From Desulfobacteraceae bacterium (lineage in GTDB: Bacteria > Desulfobacterota > Desulfobacteria > Desulfobacterales > JACKCP01): DNA of 64,000 nt. Positions 52,815-61,930 of the stretch are shown one piece after another. The notes beneath the pieces were generated by a model that ran no database searches, was not told the origin of the DNA, and was given only the letters and a program-made list of their open reading frames with translations. Numbering within the stretch: position 1 is the first letter of the stretch; the number at the start of each line of letters is the position of its first letter. The DNA is taken from assembly GCA_020633955.1 (NCBI GenBank), contig JACKCP010000003.1, forward strand, positions 62,001-126,000, given 5' to 3'. The position numbers were made by a program, and so were the translations under genes.

Positions 52815-54770
52815 ATGAAGTTTGGTTTAAGAGAAAGAATCCTTTTTCCAATTCTAATTCTTATTGTTTTAGGAATGGGACTTACAATTTATTTTTCAAA
52901 TAAATATTCAAAACAATCCATTTCTGAAATAACTGATAATTCCATGATTAAAACTGTAGAAGAAACAGTTAAAAATTTAGATAATTGGATTGAAAGCAGA
53001 GAATTGGTTTTAAAAACCCTTGCAGACATAAAGATTTACCAGAAAGCAAGTATTGATGACTTTCAGGGCAGGGCTCTTAGAAAAACAGCATCATCAAATT
53101 TGGAAAATTATATTAATGAGCATAATGTTTTTGAATCAGTTTCAATTGTTGACAATAAAGGAAAAGTTGTAGCTTCTTCATCTGACGAAAGAATTGAACT
53201 TGATATTTCTGATAGAAAATATTTTATAAATTCCTTTGAAAATAATATTGCCTTTGTTCAAGCAGTAAAAAGCAGAATTACAGATAAGGTTTCAATTATA
53301 CTTTCTGTTCCTCTAAAGGATGAAGGCAAGATTTGCGGAATAATCTATTCAACCCTTAATTTTGAAGAATTTACAAAAAAATATATTGAAGATATAAAAA
53401 TTGGCGAAAAAGGATATATTTTTATTACAGATGAAAAAGGTCTTGTTTTGCATCATCCTGTCAAAAAACTCATTTATAAGGCAGGACTTTATGAATATGA
53501 GTTTGGCAAAAAAATGCTTGAACAAAAAAAAGGCTATATGCAGTATTTATGGGGTAAAGTACCAACCATTTCAGCCTTTGACCGTGTTGAAAAAACAGGA
53601 TGGTTTGTTGTTACAAGGGTTGATCCTGGTGAAATTTATTCAGGAATAAAAAAGCTTCAAAAAATAAATTTTACAATTGCAGGCTTAACTATTTTTTTAA
53701 TGGCAGTATCAATTGTTCTTATTGTAAGGTTTATTATATTAAATCCTGTAAAAAAAGCTGTTTCATTTGCCAAAAAAATTGCATCAGGAGATCTTAATGC
53801 AAGGGTCAGGCTTAACAGAAATGATGAACTTGGAGAACTTGTAGAATCCTTAAACAGCATGGGCAGCCGGTTAACTGAAATGTTCAGCATAGAAAAGTTA
53901 AGGGAGCTTGTTAAATCATTGTCTGAAGGCTCCATGAATTTGAAAAAGGTTTCAGAAGACATGGACAATGAAATAAATACAGCAGTTGGAATGGCTGCGG
54001 CAATATTTAAAGAAACTTCAGAAATGACTGATAATATAAATGAATCAGCCTCAGATCTTGATATAAGTGCTACAAATATTTCAACAATAGCATCCGGTGC
54101 TGAACAAATGAGCTCTACAATAAGTGAGATTGCCGTTAATGTAGATAAAACAGGCAATATAACCAAGGCAGCAGTTGAAAAGGCTAAATTTTCTTCCACA
54201 AAAATAGATCAGCTTGGAATAGCAGCAAAAGAAATTGATGCTGTTACCAATACAATTAGAGACATTTCAGACCAGACTAATCTTTTAGCTCTTAATGCTA
54301 CAATTGAAGCTGCAAGAGCAGGTGAGGCTGGAAAAGGTTTTGCTGTTGTAGCCGGAGAAATAAAAGCTCTTGCATCACAAACAGCCAGTGCAACAAAAGA
54401 TATAGCAGAAAAAATAAAAAATATTCAAAAATCTACCCAGGAAACAGTTACAGATATTAATGAAATTGCAGCTACAATTGATAATATTCATGAATTTGTA
54501 GGTTCTGTTGCAGCTGCGATTGAAGAACAATCTGTTACAACAAAGGAAATTGCAGCAAGTGTAAATCAGGCATCAGCAAGAATTTCTGGAGTAAATGAAA
54601 AAATGTCATTTAATTCAAAGTCTGCCAAATCAATAAATAATGATATTTCCAATATGGAGCAGATTACAGGAAAGCTTAAAAATGGAAGCAGCCATATAAA
54701 CAGCAGCTCTCTTGAGCTTCAAAGAATTTCAAAAGAAGTTAAAGATGTTGTTGATCAGTTCAAAATTTAG
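52815..54770 (+). CDS. Methyl-accepting chemotaxis protein with double Cache domain
   Basis: About 651 aa from ATG 52815, chosen because GGAG sits about nine bases ahead; the frame is open from 52758. TM1 (about 10-28) is followed by dCache_1 (about 35-275), with SIVDNKGKVVASSSDERIEL, DISDRKYFINSF and GEKGYIFITDEKGLVLHHP, then TM2 (about 285-305). HAMP (about 305-358) leads to the signalling hairpin DQTNLLALNATIEAARAGEA. Cache ligands are often amino acids or carboxylates. A terminator follows. Confidence 0.93.
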   Translation: MKFGLRERILFPILILIVLGMGLTIYFSNKYSKQSISEITDNSMIKTVEETVKNLDNWIESRELVLKTLADIKIYQKASIDDFQGRALRKTASSNLENYINEHNVFESVSIVDNKGKVVASSSDERIELDISDRKYFINSFENNIAFVQAVKSRITDKVSIILSVPLKDEGKICGIIYSTLNFEEFTKKYIEDIKIGEKGYIFITDEKGLVLHHPVKKLIYKAGLYEYEFGKKMLEQKKGYMQYLWGKVPTISAFDRVEKTGWFVVTRVDPGEIYSGIKKLQKINFTIAGLTIFLMAVSIVLIVRFIILNPVKKAVSFAKKIASGDLNARVRLNRNDELGELVESLNSMGSRLTEMFSIEKLRELVKSLSEGSMNLKKVSEDMDNEINTAVGMAAAIFKETSEMTDNINESASDLDISATNISTIASGAEQMSSTISEIAVNVDKTGNITKAAVEKAKFSSTKIDQLGIAAKEIDAVTNTIRDISDQTNLLALNATIEAARAGEAGKGFAVVAGEIKALASQTASATKDIAEKIKNIQKSTQETVTDINEIAATIDNIHEFVGSVAAAIEEQSVTTKEIAASVNQASARISGVNEKMSFNSKSAKSINNDISNMEQITGKLKNGSSHINSSSLELQRISKEVKDVVDQFKI

Positions 54771-54820
54771 AAATTTATTTTTAAATTAAATTTCTAAATT
54801 TTTTAAATTAAAAAAAAATG

Positions 54821-54852
54821 ATGCCGGAATGTCTTTTTTCCGGCATTTTTTA
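54821..54852 (+). terminator. Rho-independent terminator after the dCache receptor
   Basis: ATGCCGGAA (54821-54829) and TTCCGGCAT (54838-54846) form a 9-bp stem with TTTTTATT after it. Confidence 0.8.
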
Positions 54853-55056
54853 TTTGTTCTTTTAGCCAAACTTTAAAAAATATATTTTTTAAGTTTGGCT
54901 AATATATTTATGTAAAATAATAAAGATATATAATTTTCAGCTTAGATGATATTTGTAATCTGGTTTACATAAAATTTATTTTATAATATTAAATTTTTTG
55001 GATTGCATCCAAATTTTATTCAGCAAAATTTTAAACCATAATTTAAGGGGAAAAAT

Positions 55057-55914
55057 ATGGATAAATTAATTAGAATTTTTATGCCAATATTTGTTATTTG
55101 GTTTTTTTCCGGCTGTGCAATGCTTCAAAGTACAGGTTTGTGGAAACAGCCGGATGTAAAAGTATCATCAATTAAAATCAAATCTCTTGATTTTCAAAAA
55201 ATAGATCTTGATGTAGAACTTGAAATAGTAAACTTAAATTCATATTCCATAGAAGTTGGTAAAATTGATTATTCTTTGAAAATTCATGAAAATGAAATTT
55301 TAACTGGAAAACAAAATGAATCAATGTCACTTCCTGCTCATAATTCCAAAAAAGTATTATTTCCTGTAAGTTTGGAATTTGAAAAGATATTTTCATCAGT
55401 TTCACAAACAAAGGAATCAGATATTATAAAGTACGAATTTTTGGGAGGTTTAAGTTTGAATATGCCGGCAGGCAATCAGATCAGGATCCCTTTTTCAGCG
55501 TCAGATGAAATTCCGGTTCCTAAATTACCAAATATTGAGGTTCAAAATTTAAAAATTGAAAAAATAAGTTTTTTTAGTGCAGACCTTAAACTTTTTGTTA
55601 AGGTGGAAAACGCAAATAATTTTGGGATAAAATTAAATAAATATGATTATATTTTTGAGCTCAATAAAAATCAGATAGCAAACGGTGCCTCTTTAGAAGG
55701 TATTTCAATTGAAGCAAATAATGAAAAAATTATTGAATTCCCTTTTAATCTTTCATTTAAAAGTGCAGGGGTTGCACTTTACAAAATTTTAACATCAGAT
55801 AAAAACCTGGATTATTTTTTCAAATTTAATGGAGAAGCTGATACAGGACTTGATTATTTTAATGATTTTCCTTTAAAAACCGAAAAACAGGGAACAATTA
55901 AAATTATAAAATAA
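55057..55914 (+). CDS. LEA14/WHy-type lipoprotein, two domains
   Basis: The product is 285 aa. The lipobox FSGC (Cys20) ends the signal peptide. Two repeated domains follow (about residues 35-160 and 165-285), each starting SIKIKSLDFQKIDLDVELEI- or NLKIEKISFFSADLKLFVKV-like strands and containing NLNSYSIEV or NANNFGIKL. This is the water-stress/hypersensitive (WHy/LEA_2) pattern. Such bacterial proteins are linked to stress or envelope protection, but the role is unproven. Converges on the rhodanese gene. Confidence 0.8.
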   Translation: MDKLIRIFMPIFVIWFFSGCAMLQSTGLWKQPDVKVSSIKIKSLDFQKIDLDVELEIVNLNSYSIEVGKIDYSLKIHENEILTGKQNESMSLPAHNSKKVLFPVSLEFEKIFSSVSQTKESDIIKYEFLGGLSLNMPAGNQIRIPFSASDEIPVPKLPNIEVQNLKIEKISFFSADLKLFVKVENANNFGIKLNKYDYIFELNKNQIANGASLEGISIEANNEKIIEFPFNLSFKSAGVALYKILTSDKNLDYFFKFNGEADTGLDYFNDFPLKTEKQGTIKIIK

Positions 55915-55923
55915 ATATTTGAT

Positions 55924-55973
55924 AAATTGAGCGTTTTATTCTTTTTTTTGTGAAACGCTTAATTTATTTTTTT
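55924..55973. terminator. Bidirectional terminator between convergent genes
   Basis: AAATTGAGCGTTT (55924-55936) and AAACGCTTAATTT (55953-55965) form a 13-bp stem with one G-T pair; T-runs follow on the plus strand (ATTTTTTT) and precede as A-rich on the minus strand. It separates the LEA gene and the rhodanese gene. Confidence 0.65.
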
Positions 55974-55977
55974 AAAA

Positions 55978-56307
55978 TCACTTATTCAGTTTATTAAAAG
56001 CTTTTATTCCCCCTTTTACACTGAATAAATTTTTATATCCTTTTGTCTGCAAAATCCTTGATGCAATGCTGCTTCTTTTTCCTGAACGGCAAAAAACAAA
56101 AATGGTTTTATTTTTATCAATCATGGAAATTTTTTGGGAAATTTCTAAAAGAGGAATTAAAACAGAATTTTTTATGCTTTGTTCTTTATGTTCAAAAGGC
56201 TGTCTAACATCCAAAAGCAGATATTTATTATTATCGTTTAAAAAAAGCTCATTAACTTTATCCCATCTGATTTTTTTTGGAGGAATAAAAAATTTAAGCC
56301 ATTTCAT
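55978..56307 (-). CDS. Rhodanese-like protein, 109 aa
   Basis: A single rhodanese domain. LLLDVRQPFEHKEQSI is the CH2A-type segment, and the active loop is FVFCRSGKRS with the catalytic Cys. The end GYKNLFSVKGGIKAF is typical. It carries sulfane sulfur, with cytoplasmic location since no signal is seen (the N-terminal WLKFFIPPKK is too short and basic). Its partner is unknown. Confidence 0.88.
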   Translation of the reverse strand: MKWLKFFIPPKKIRWDKVNELFLNDNNKYLLLDVRQPFEHKEQSIKNSVLIPLLEISQKISMIDKNKTIFVFCRSGKRSSIASRILQTKGYKNLFSVKGGIKAFNKLNK

Positions 56308-56838
56308 TTTTATAAACCTTTCTTATATTTTTTATGAATAATCAAATAACTTCATAATCCATAACAGTGAAAGGAGAAATGAAAAAATGGTTTATGATAA
56401 TAATGTTGAGCGGATTCTTGTTGATTTTAAAGATGTTCTTACAAAAAATTATTTTTATTGTGATTGTATTTCTGATGAAAATTTAAAAATTGTAAACAGC
56501 AAAAGTCAAAGCCAGTTTTTTTTCACATCTTCAAAAAAATGATGTAAGTTTTAAAAGAATTTTATATATCAGCAGTTTAGACCCTGACTTACATGATCAG
56601 GTGCTGGAAATGGGAGTTTTTGTGGCAGGGGTGTATTGGATGATAAAAAGTTTGAGTATGCAGGATCTCTTGCTGATAAGCACAAAAACTTACTTTTTTA
56701 TTATAATCATAACTCCAGGAGATTTGACCTTTCAGATATTTGAACCCTTATAAATGAAAACTTTACTTGAAGAATTTGATTTAAACTAATAAATATATCA
56801 AAAAATTTTGATATATTTTTTAAAAGGGGAAGATTATT
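56308..56838. other. 531-bp gap with probable pseudogene remains
   Basis: Two broken frames lie in 56387-56751. The first, from ATG 56387, reads MVYDNNVERILVDFKDVLTK and ends at a poly-A near 56540. A second frame continues RILYISSLDPDLHDQVLEMG, and a third reads LDDKKFEYAGSLADKHKN. They look like one small gene split by at least two frameshifts. I do not recognise it. There is no intact gene. Confidence 0.45.
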
Positions 56839-57183
56839 ATGAAAAAAGTAGTTGTTGTAGGTTGCGGATCTTATATGAACAGCGGTTATGGATGCCCGGG
56901 TGAATGGAGATGTCTCAAGGCTGCCTCAATGGGAGAAGGAAAGTTTGCTGAGCCTTCATCTGTAATAGGTTTTGTAAAATGTGAGTGTCCCGGAAGAACT
57001 ATGGTTCCAAATATTGGAATGACAATGAAACTAAGTGAACTTAAACCTGATCTTATTTATCTTTCTTCGTGCATGGTTGGTGCAAAACCTGATTGTCCTT
57101 ACTCTTCACCAGAAGAAAAGGCTGAATTCATCAAATCCAAAACTGGAATTGATGTTGTGCTCGGAACACATGATTATCATTAA
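56839..57183 (+). CDS. CGGC-domain protein, 114 aa
   Basis: A small soluble Cys-rich protein beginning KKVVVVGCGSYMNSGYGCPG and holding Cys in GEWRCLKA, FVKCECPGRT and LSSCMVGAKPDCPY. The pattern fits the CGGC domain (a putative metal-binding domain found in anaerobes), here with GCG in place of CGGC. It starts behind AAAGGGGAAG. Function unknown; possibly Fe-S or zinc binding. Confidence 0.78.
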   Translation: MKKVVVVGCGSYMNSGYGCPGEWRCLKAASMGEGKFAEPSSVIGFVKCECPGRTMVPNIGMTMKLSELKPDLIYLSSCMVGAKPDCPYSSPEEKAEFIKSKTGIDVVLGTHDYH

Positions 57184-57309
57184 AAAAATGATAATTATTT
57201 TTTAAAGTTTAATTTTTTTGCTCATTTCCTTAATTGGTAATCTCAAAAAATGTTTTTTTTGAGAAATTACTTAATATTCAGGAAGCGGGCAAAAAAAAAT
57301 ATTTATTCT

Positions 57310-57441
57310 TTGCCCGAAAGCTCGAATTTTTTGTTCATTTCTGCGGGGGTGAAAAATTTTGACTCAAAAATATCAGTTTATTTTCAGGGTTAAAATTTAA
57401 AGACTTAAAAGAAATGGGCAAAAAATACAGTTTTCGTTCAG
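57310..57441. repeat. Copy 2 of the ~133-bp inverted-end element, reverse orientation
   Basis: It runs from TTGCCCGAAAGCTCGAATTT to CAGTTTTCGTTCA and, when reverse-complemented, matches 1205-1338 along its whole length with best agreement over the outer ~33 bases of each side. Its left edge overlaps a hairpin (CGGGCAAA...CTTTGCCCG). It fills most of the gap before the HDOD gene. Confidence 0.65.
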
Positions 57442-57483
57442 AGGCTGTTTGTTTAGTTAAACTCAAAATATTAAGAGAAAAAA

Positions 57484-58512
57484 ATGAAAATTAAATGTCC
57501 CGGATGCAAAAAAAATATTAATCTAAGGGAGGGAACTTATCCTAAAGAAAAAAAGTTTTCTTTTCTTTGTCCGGGGTGCGGTACCAAAATAAAAATCAAC
57601 CCTCAGGATAAACCGGCTGAAGAAACAAATGCCAGTGACCAACAAAGGCATTTATATGGAAAAGATCTTAAAAAACACATATTGAAAAATAATAATTCTC
57701 TGCCGCCAATCCCGGATATTCTTTTAAGAGCAAAAAAAACTATCGAAAATCCAGGGCATTCAGCAAAAGAGCTGGCAAAAATTATTTCCCTTGATCAGGC
57801 AATAGCTGCAAGGGTACTAAAACTTGCAAACTCAGCATATTTTAACTTCAATCCTCCCATTCCAACAATTGAAGAGGCCTGTCTTTTGCTGGGTGAAAAA
57901 AACCTGATGAGCATAATTATGGTTGCGCAGATGACCAAGATGCTTGATAAGAGCCTGAAAGGTTATAATATCGCAACAGGTAATCTTTTTTATCACAGCA
58001 TAGCGTCAGCTGTTGCTGCAGAGCTTATTGCAAATGAAAAAATGCCTTTATTTGATCTTGATGCTTTTTCATCAGGACTTTTGCACGATTGCGGAAAGCT
58101 TATCTTAAATGATTATGTTAATCAGAGAAAACAGGAATTTATTCATCTGATTACTGTTGATAAGATGACCTGCTATAGGGCTGAAATTAAGATGTTTGGT
58201 TTTTCCCATGCGGAAATAGGGTTTGATCTGCTTGAAAGCTGGCATCTGCCTGAGATTCAGACGCATGCAATAGGCTTTCATCATAATCCTGGGGAATCAG
58301 GTATGAATGAGCTTTCATATATTTTAAATGCAGCTGATTATCTTGCTAAAAAGTCAGGTTTTTCTGCAGCTGACTATTGCATTGAAAGTAACCATGTGCT
58401 TGAGGCTGAAGTAAAGGATTTTTTAAATATTGAAGACTTTGAAATAGAAGAGTTTACCAAAAAAATCAGGAATAATGTTTTGGAAATGACAAAGGATTTT
58501 ACTTTTTCATAG
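57484..58512 (+). CDS. HDOD-domain protein with N-terminal zinc ribbon
   Basis: The product is 342 aa. The N-terminal zinc ribbon (residues 1-38) has KIKCPGCKKNINL and FLCPGCGTKIKI, two C-x2-C pairs. The HDOD domain (about 75-270) has LPPIPDILLRAK, DQAIAARVLKLANSAYF and FSSGLLHDCGKLIL. HDOD proteins bind no nucleotide for certain and act in signalling regulation. Its stop is 15 bases from the exonuclease start, so they may share a transcript. Confidence 0.9.
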   Translation: MKIKCPGCKKNINLREGTYPKEKKFSFLCPGCGTKIKINPQDKPAEETNASDQQRHLYGKDLKKHILKNNNSLPPIPDILLRAKKTIENPGHSAKELAKIISLDQAIAARVLKLANSAYFNFNPPIPTIEEACLLLGEKNLMSIIMVAQMTKMLDKSLKGYNIATGNLFYHSIASAVAAELIANEKMPLFDLDAFSSGLLHDCGKLILNDYVNQRKQEFIHLITVDKMTCYRAEIKMFGFSHAEIGFDLLESWHLPEIQTHAIGFHHNPGESGMNELSYILNAADYLAKKSGFSAADYCIESNHVLEAEVKDFLNIEDFEIEEFTKKIRNNVLEMTKDFTFS

Positions 58513-58526
58513 CGGAGGTACTTAAT

Positions 58527-59306
58527 TTGGAAATTAAATTATCGTCCTGGAACGTGAACGGATTGAGAGCGGTTTTAAAAAAAGGCTTCCTTGAGTCATT
58601 AAGTGAAATAAATGCTGATATAATAGGACTTCAGGAAACAAAGCTTCAGGATGACCAGATAGAGGATGAAATGGTAAACCCGGTTCATTATAACCATGAA
58701 GTCTGGTCTCACTCGACAGTGAAAAAGGGCTACAGCGGTGTTGTTTCTTACTCCAAAGAAATCCCGCTTAACATGGAAGAGGGGATCGGAATCAAAAAAT
58801 TTGATGATGAAGGAAGAGTTGTAAGGCTTGATTTTGATGATTTTATTCTTTTCAATGTATATTTTCCAAACGGACAGATGTCTGATGAAAGGCTTGAATA
58901 TAAACTTGAATTTTATGAAAAGTTTTTTGACTATACAGATAAACTTAAAAAAGACAAAAGTATTATAATCTGCGGAGACTACAATACCGCACACAATGAG
59001 ATTGATCTTAAAAATCCAAAAGCCAATGAAAAAAGATCAGGCTTTCTTCCTGTTGAAAGAAAGTGGCTGGATGAAATAATAAAGAGAGGATATGTGGATA
59101 CTTTCAGGTATTTTTATCCTGAAGAAGTAAAATACTCGTGGTGGACTTACAGGTTTAATGCAAGAAAAAACAATGCGGGTTGGCGTATAGATTATTTTTT
59201 TGCAACAAGGGATTTGATTGAGAATAAAAGAATAAAAGATGCCTGGATATTAAATGATATTTATGGCTCAGATCATTGCCCGGTTGGCATTACAATGGAA
59301 GTGTAA
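58527..59306 (+). CDS. xth: Exodeoxyribonuclease III (AP endonuclease)
   Basis: The product is 259 aa and starts at TTG, with GGAGG eight bases ahead. The Mg2+ site residues are in SWNVNGLRA and IGLQETKL, then GDYNTAH, YSWWTYR, GWRIDYFF and the final SDHCPVGI. It cleaves DNA at abasic sites and has 3'-5' exonuclease activity in base-excision repair. It follows the HDOD gene closely. Confidence 0.94.
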   Translation: MEIKLSSWNVNGLRAVLKKGFLESLSEINADIIGLQETKLQDDQIEDEMVNPVHYNHEVWSHSTVKKGYSGVVSYSKEIPLNMEEGIGIKKFDDEGRVVRLDFDDFILFNVYFPNGQMSDERLEYKLEFYEKFFDYTDKLKKDKSIIICGDYNTAHNEIDLKNPKANEKRSGFLPVERKWLDEIIKRGYVDTFRYFYPEEVKYSWWTYRFNARKNNAGWRIDYFFATRDLIENKRIKDAWILNDIYGSDHCPVGITMEV

Positions 59307-59368
59307 TCAAAATATTGTAAATTATTATTTATAATTCGGTTTTTTACCGAAGTTTGGGAGAGTTAAGC

Positions 59369-60124
59369 ATGATAAATAAAAAAAAGTATTATTTAAAATC
59401 TGTTTCTAAAAAGATTTTCTGGACTCAGTTTATATTGTCATTGGTTTTTTTTGGAACCTTGTTTTCTGGTCTGTACCTTTACTCTTCAATGCTTTTTTCA
59501 AAGGCATCGGGTATAGATGTGCAAAAAATTTATCCGCCGGATTATCAGGGTTTTTTTGACATGGTGCTAAGTCTGAAAGAACCAGTAAATATATTTGTTA
59601 TTCCAGCCTGCGGAATAGTTATTTTAGTTTTTACTTTTTTTTCATGGCTAATTTTAAGGGGTTTAGTGAAGAAAACAATTTCACAAATTCCAACCCAGAC
59701 AGAAACTGCTCCAAAAGAGACCTTAAAAGTTGACCCTGAACTTGAAAAAAGAAAATTCCTTCATATTTTGTCGGTACTTCAGGAAGAAGGAAGACTTATT
59801 GATTTTTTAAATGAAGATTTATCAGAATACAATGATGACGATATAGGAGCTGCTGTAAGAAGTATCCATAAAGGCTGTAACGATGCTTTGAAAAAGTATA
59901 TTGAATTAAAGCCTCTTCTTAATGATGAAGAAGACTCCATAATCGAAGTAGAAGAAAATTTTAATCCTGAAAAAATAAGACTTACAGGAAATGTTGTTGG
60001 AAATCCTCCATTTAAAGGCATAGTAAGGCACAGAGGCTGGAAAGCTGAAAATATTAATCTTCCGGATCTTAAAAAAGTTCAAGATGCATCTTTTCTAGTT
60101 CCTGCTGAAATTGAAGTTGAATAA
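59369..60124 (+). CDS. DUF2760 protein
   Basis: About 251 aa from ATG 59369 (GGGAG just upstream; the frame is open from 59354). Two transmembrane helices are visible (about 17-38 and 77-97). The C-terminal DUF2760 domain (about 128-250) has LSVLQEEGRLIDFLNEDLSE and VRLTGN-like IRLTGNVVGNPPFKGIVRHRG. DUF2760 genes usually precede Hsp70-family genes, as here, so it may be a membrane partner of the chaperones. Biochemistry unknown. Confidence 0.88.
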   Translation: MINKKKYYLKSVSKKIFWTQFILSLVFFGTLFSGLYLYSSMLFSKASGIDVQKIYPPDYQGFFDMVLSLKEPVNIFVIPACGIVILVFTFFSWLILRGLVKKTISQIPTQTETAPKETLKVDPELEKRKFLHILSVLQEEGRLIDFLNEDLSEYNDDDIGAAVRSIHKGCNDALKKYIELKPLLNDEEDSIIEVEENFNPEKIRLTGNVVGNPPFKGIVRHRGWKAENINLPDLKKVQDASFLVPAEIEVE

Positions 60125-60138
60125 AAAGGTTTTTTATA

Positions 60139-61914
60139 ATGAATGCAAAATATCTTATTGGAATAGATCTTGGAACCTCGAACACTGCGGTTTCATATGC
60201 AAAAATAACAGAAAATGACGAAAAGCCTGATTTTAAAATTTTTGAAATTCCACAGATTGTAAGACCGGGCGAAATTCTTTCAAGGCCTCTTTTACCTTCA
60301 TTTATCTATTTCCCGGATGAAAATGAAAAGAACAGAGATAATTTTTCCCTTCCATGGAAAAAGGATGAAACTTTTATTGTAGGGGAATATGCAAGGAAAA
60401 GAAGTTCTGAAATTCCTTCAAGAGTAATTTCTTCTGCAAAGTCATGGCTTTGCAACAATCATGTAAAACGAGATGATAAAATTCTTCCATGGGACAGTGA
60501 TCAGGTAAGCGAAAAATTTTCACCTGTAAGAGCTCAGGCAGAAATTCTGAATCATATAAAAAATGCCTGGAATCACAAATTTTCAGGTGATTATAACAAT
60601 TCATTTATTGAACAAAATATAACAGTTACAATTCCGGCTTCATTTGATGCTGTTGCAAGAGAGCTTACCTTAAAAGCCTGTAACCAGTGCGGGATTAAAA
60701 ATCTGACACTCATGGAAGAACCCCAGGCCGCATTTTATTCATGGCTTCTTTTAAATGAAGAAACATGGAGAAAACAGATTAAAAAAGATGAGTCCGTTCT
60801 TGTCTGCGATATCGGCGGTGGAACAAGTGACTTTACACTGATCAGGGTCTTTGAAACCGATGGCAATCTCGAGCTTGAAAGAACAGCTGTTGGAAACCAC
60901 CTTCTTGTGGGTGGCGATAACATGGATCTTTCTATTTCATACCTCATAAATTCAAAAATTGCTTCAAGCGGTAAAAAACTTGATAAATGGCAGCTTCGTT
61001 CACTTGTTAACAAGGCAAGGGACGCAAAGGAAGAGCTTTTATCGGATGGAACAAAAGAAAAATATGAGATTTCAGTTTTAAGCAGAGGAATGAAGCTCAT
61101 TTCCGGAACAATTAAAAGTGAGGTTTTGTCTTCAGAACTTGACCAGATTGTAAAAAATGGTTTTTTCCCGCGGTGCAGCCCAGACGAAAAACCTGTAAAC
61201 AACAGAAAAACAGGGCTTATGGAGGCAGGACTCAATTATGAATCCGACCCTGCAATTACAAAGCATCTTGCAGAGTTTGTTTCAAATTTTGCTTCCAATT
61301 CCTTTCCCTCATACATTCTTTTTAACGGCGGAGTAATGAAATCAAAGGATTTAAGAAATCACATTACTCAAACTGTTTCTTCCTGGAATGGCTCAAATGA
61401 AATAAAAGAACTTGAAAACAATAATTCAGATATTTCAGTTGCACTCGGTGCCTGTTATTATTCATTTATAAAACTTTCAGGCGGAATAAGAATAAAAAGC
61501 GGACTAAATAAAACCTATTATATTGAGGTAAGCTCATCAATGCCTGCAATCCCGGGTATTCCAGTTCCAACAAAAGCTTTATGTGTTGCACCTTTTGGAA
61601 TGGAAGAAGGGAGCCTGATAAAAATTGAAGGCAAAAAATATATGCTCACCCTTGGAGAAGATGTTTCATTCAATCTTTTTGAGTCTTCAATGGGAAAAGA
61701 CGACAAAGCCGGAGAAACCATTGAAGATTTTTCAAACAACCTTGAGAAACTCACAGAGATTGAAACCTTTCTTGAAGGAAACAAAGGTGAAACGGTTCCG
61801 GTTGTTCTTGAAACCCATGTTACAGAAATAGGAACTCTGGAGTTTTACTGTGTTTCTGTTGAAGACAGCAGAAAGTGGAAGTTGGAATTTAATTTAAGAC
61901 AGCAGAGCAATTGA
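60139..61914 (+). CDS. Hsp70 family protein (DnaK/YegD-like)
   Basis: The product is 591 aa. The ATPase domain (about 1-400) has LIGIDLGTSNTAVSYA, LTLMEEPQAAFYSWLL, LVCDIGGGTSDFTLI and LFNGGVMKSKDL. The C-terminal region is short and does not have a DnaK-type lid, consistent with atypical Hsp70 members. It sits 14 bases after the DUF2760 gene and 16 bases ahead of a second homologous gene. Substrates and partners are unknown. Confidence 0.92.
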   Translation: MNAKYLIGIDLGTSNTAVSYAKITENDEKPDFKIFEIPQIVRPGEILSRPLLPSFIYFPDENEKNRDNFSLPWKKDETFIVGEYARKRSSEIPSRVISSAKSWLCNNHVKRDDKILPWDSDQVSEKFSPVRAQAEILNHIKNAWNHKFSGDYNNSFIEQNITVTIPASFDAVARELTLKACNQCGIKNLTLMEEPQAAFYSWLLLNEETWRKQIKKDESVLVCDIGGGTSDFTLIRVFETDGNLELERTAVGNHLLVGGDNMDLSISYLINSKIASSGKKLDKWQLRSLVNKARDAKEELLSDGTKEKYEISVLSRGMKLISGTIKSEVLSSELDQIVKNGFFPRCSPDEKPVNNRKTGLMEAGLNYESDPAITKHLAEFVSNFASNSFPSYILFNGGVMKSKDLRNHITQTVSSWNGSNEIKELENNNSDISVALGACYYSFIKLSGGIRIKSGLNKTYYIEVSSSMPAIPGIPVPTKALCVAPFGMEEGSLIKIEGKKYMLTLGEDVSFNLFESSMGKDDKAGETIEDFSNNLEKLTEIETFLEGNKGETVPVVLETHVTEIGTLEFYCVSVEDSRKWKLEFNLRQQSN

Positions 61915-61930
61915 ATTTTTCGGAGGATTT

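Noticed and set aside
57281..57320. Terminator hairpin CGGGCAAA...CTTTGCCCG after the CGGC gene
   Set aside because: It overlaps the edge of the repeat element and lacks a T-run, so I treat it as part of the element region.
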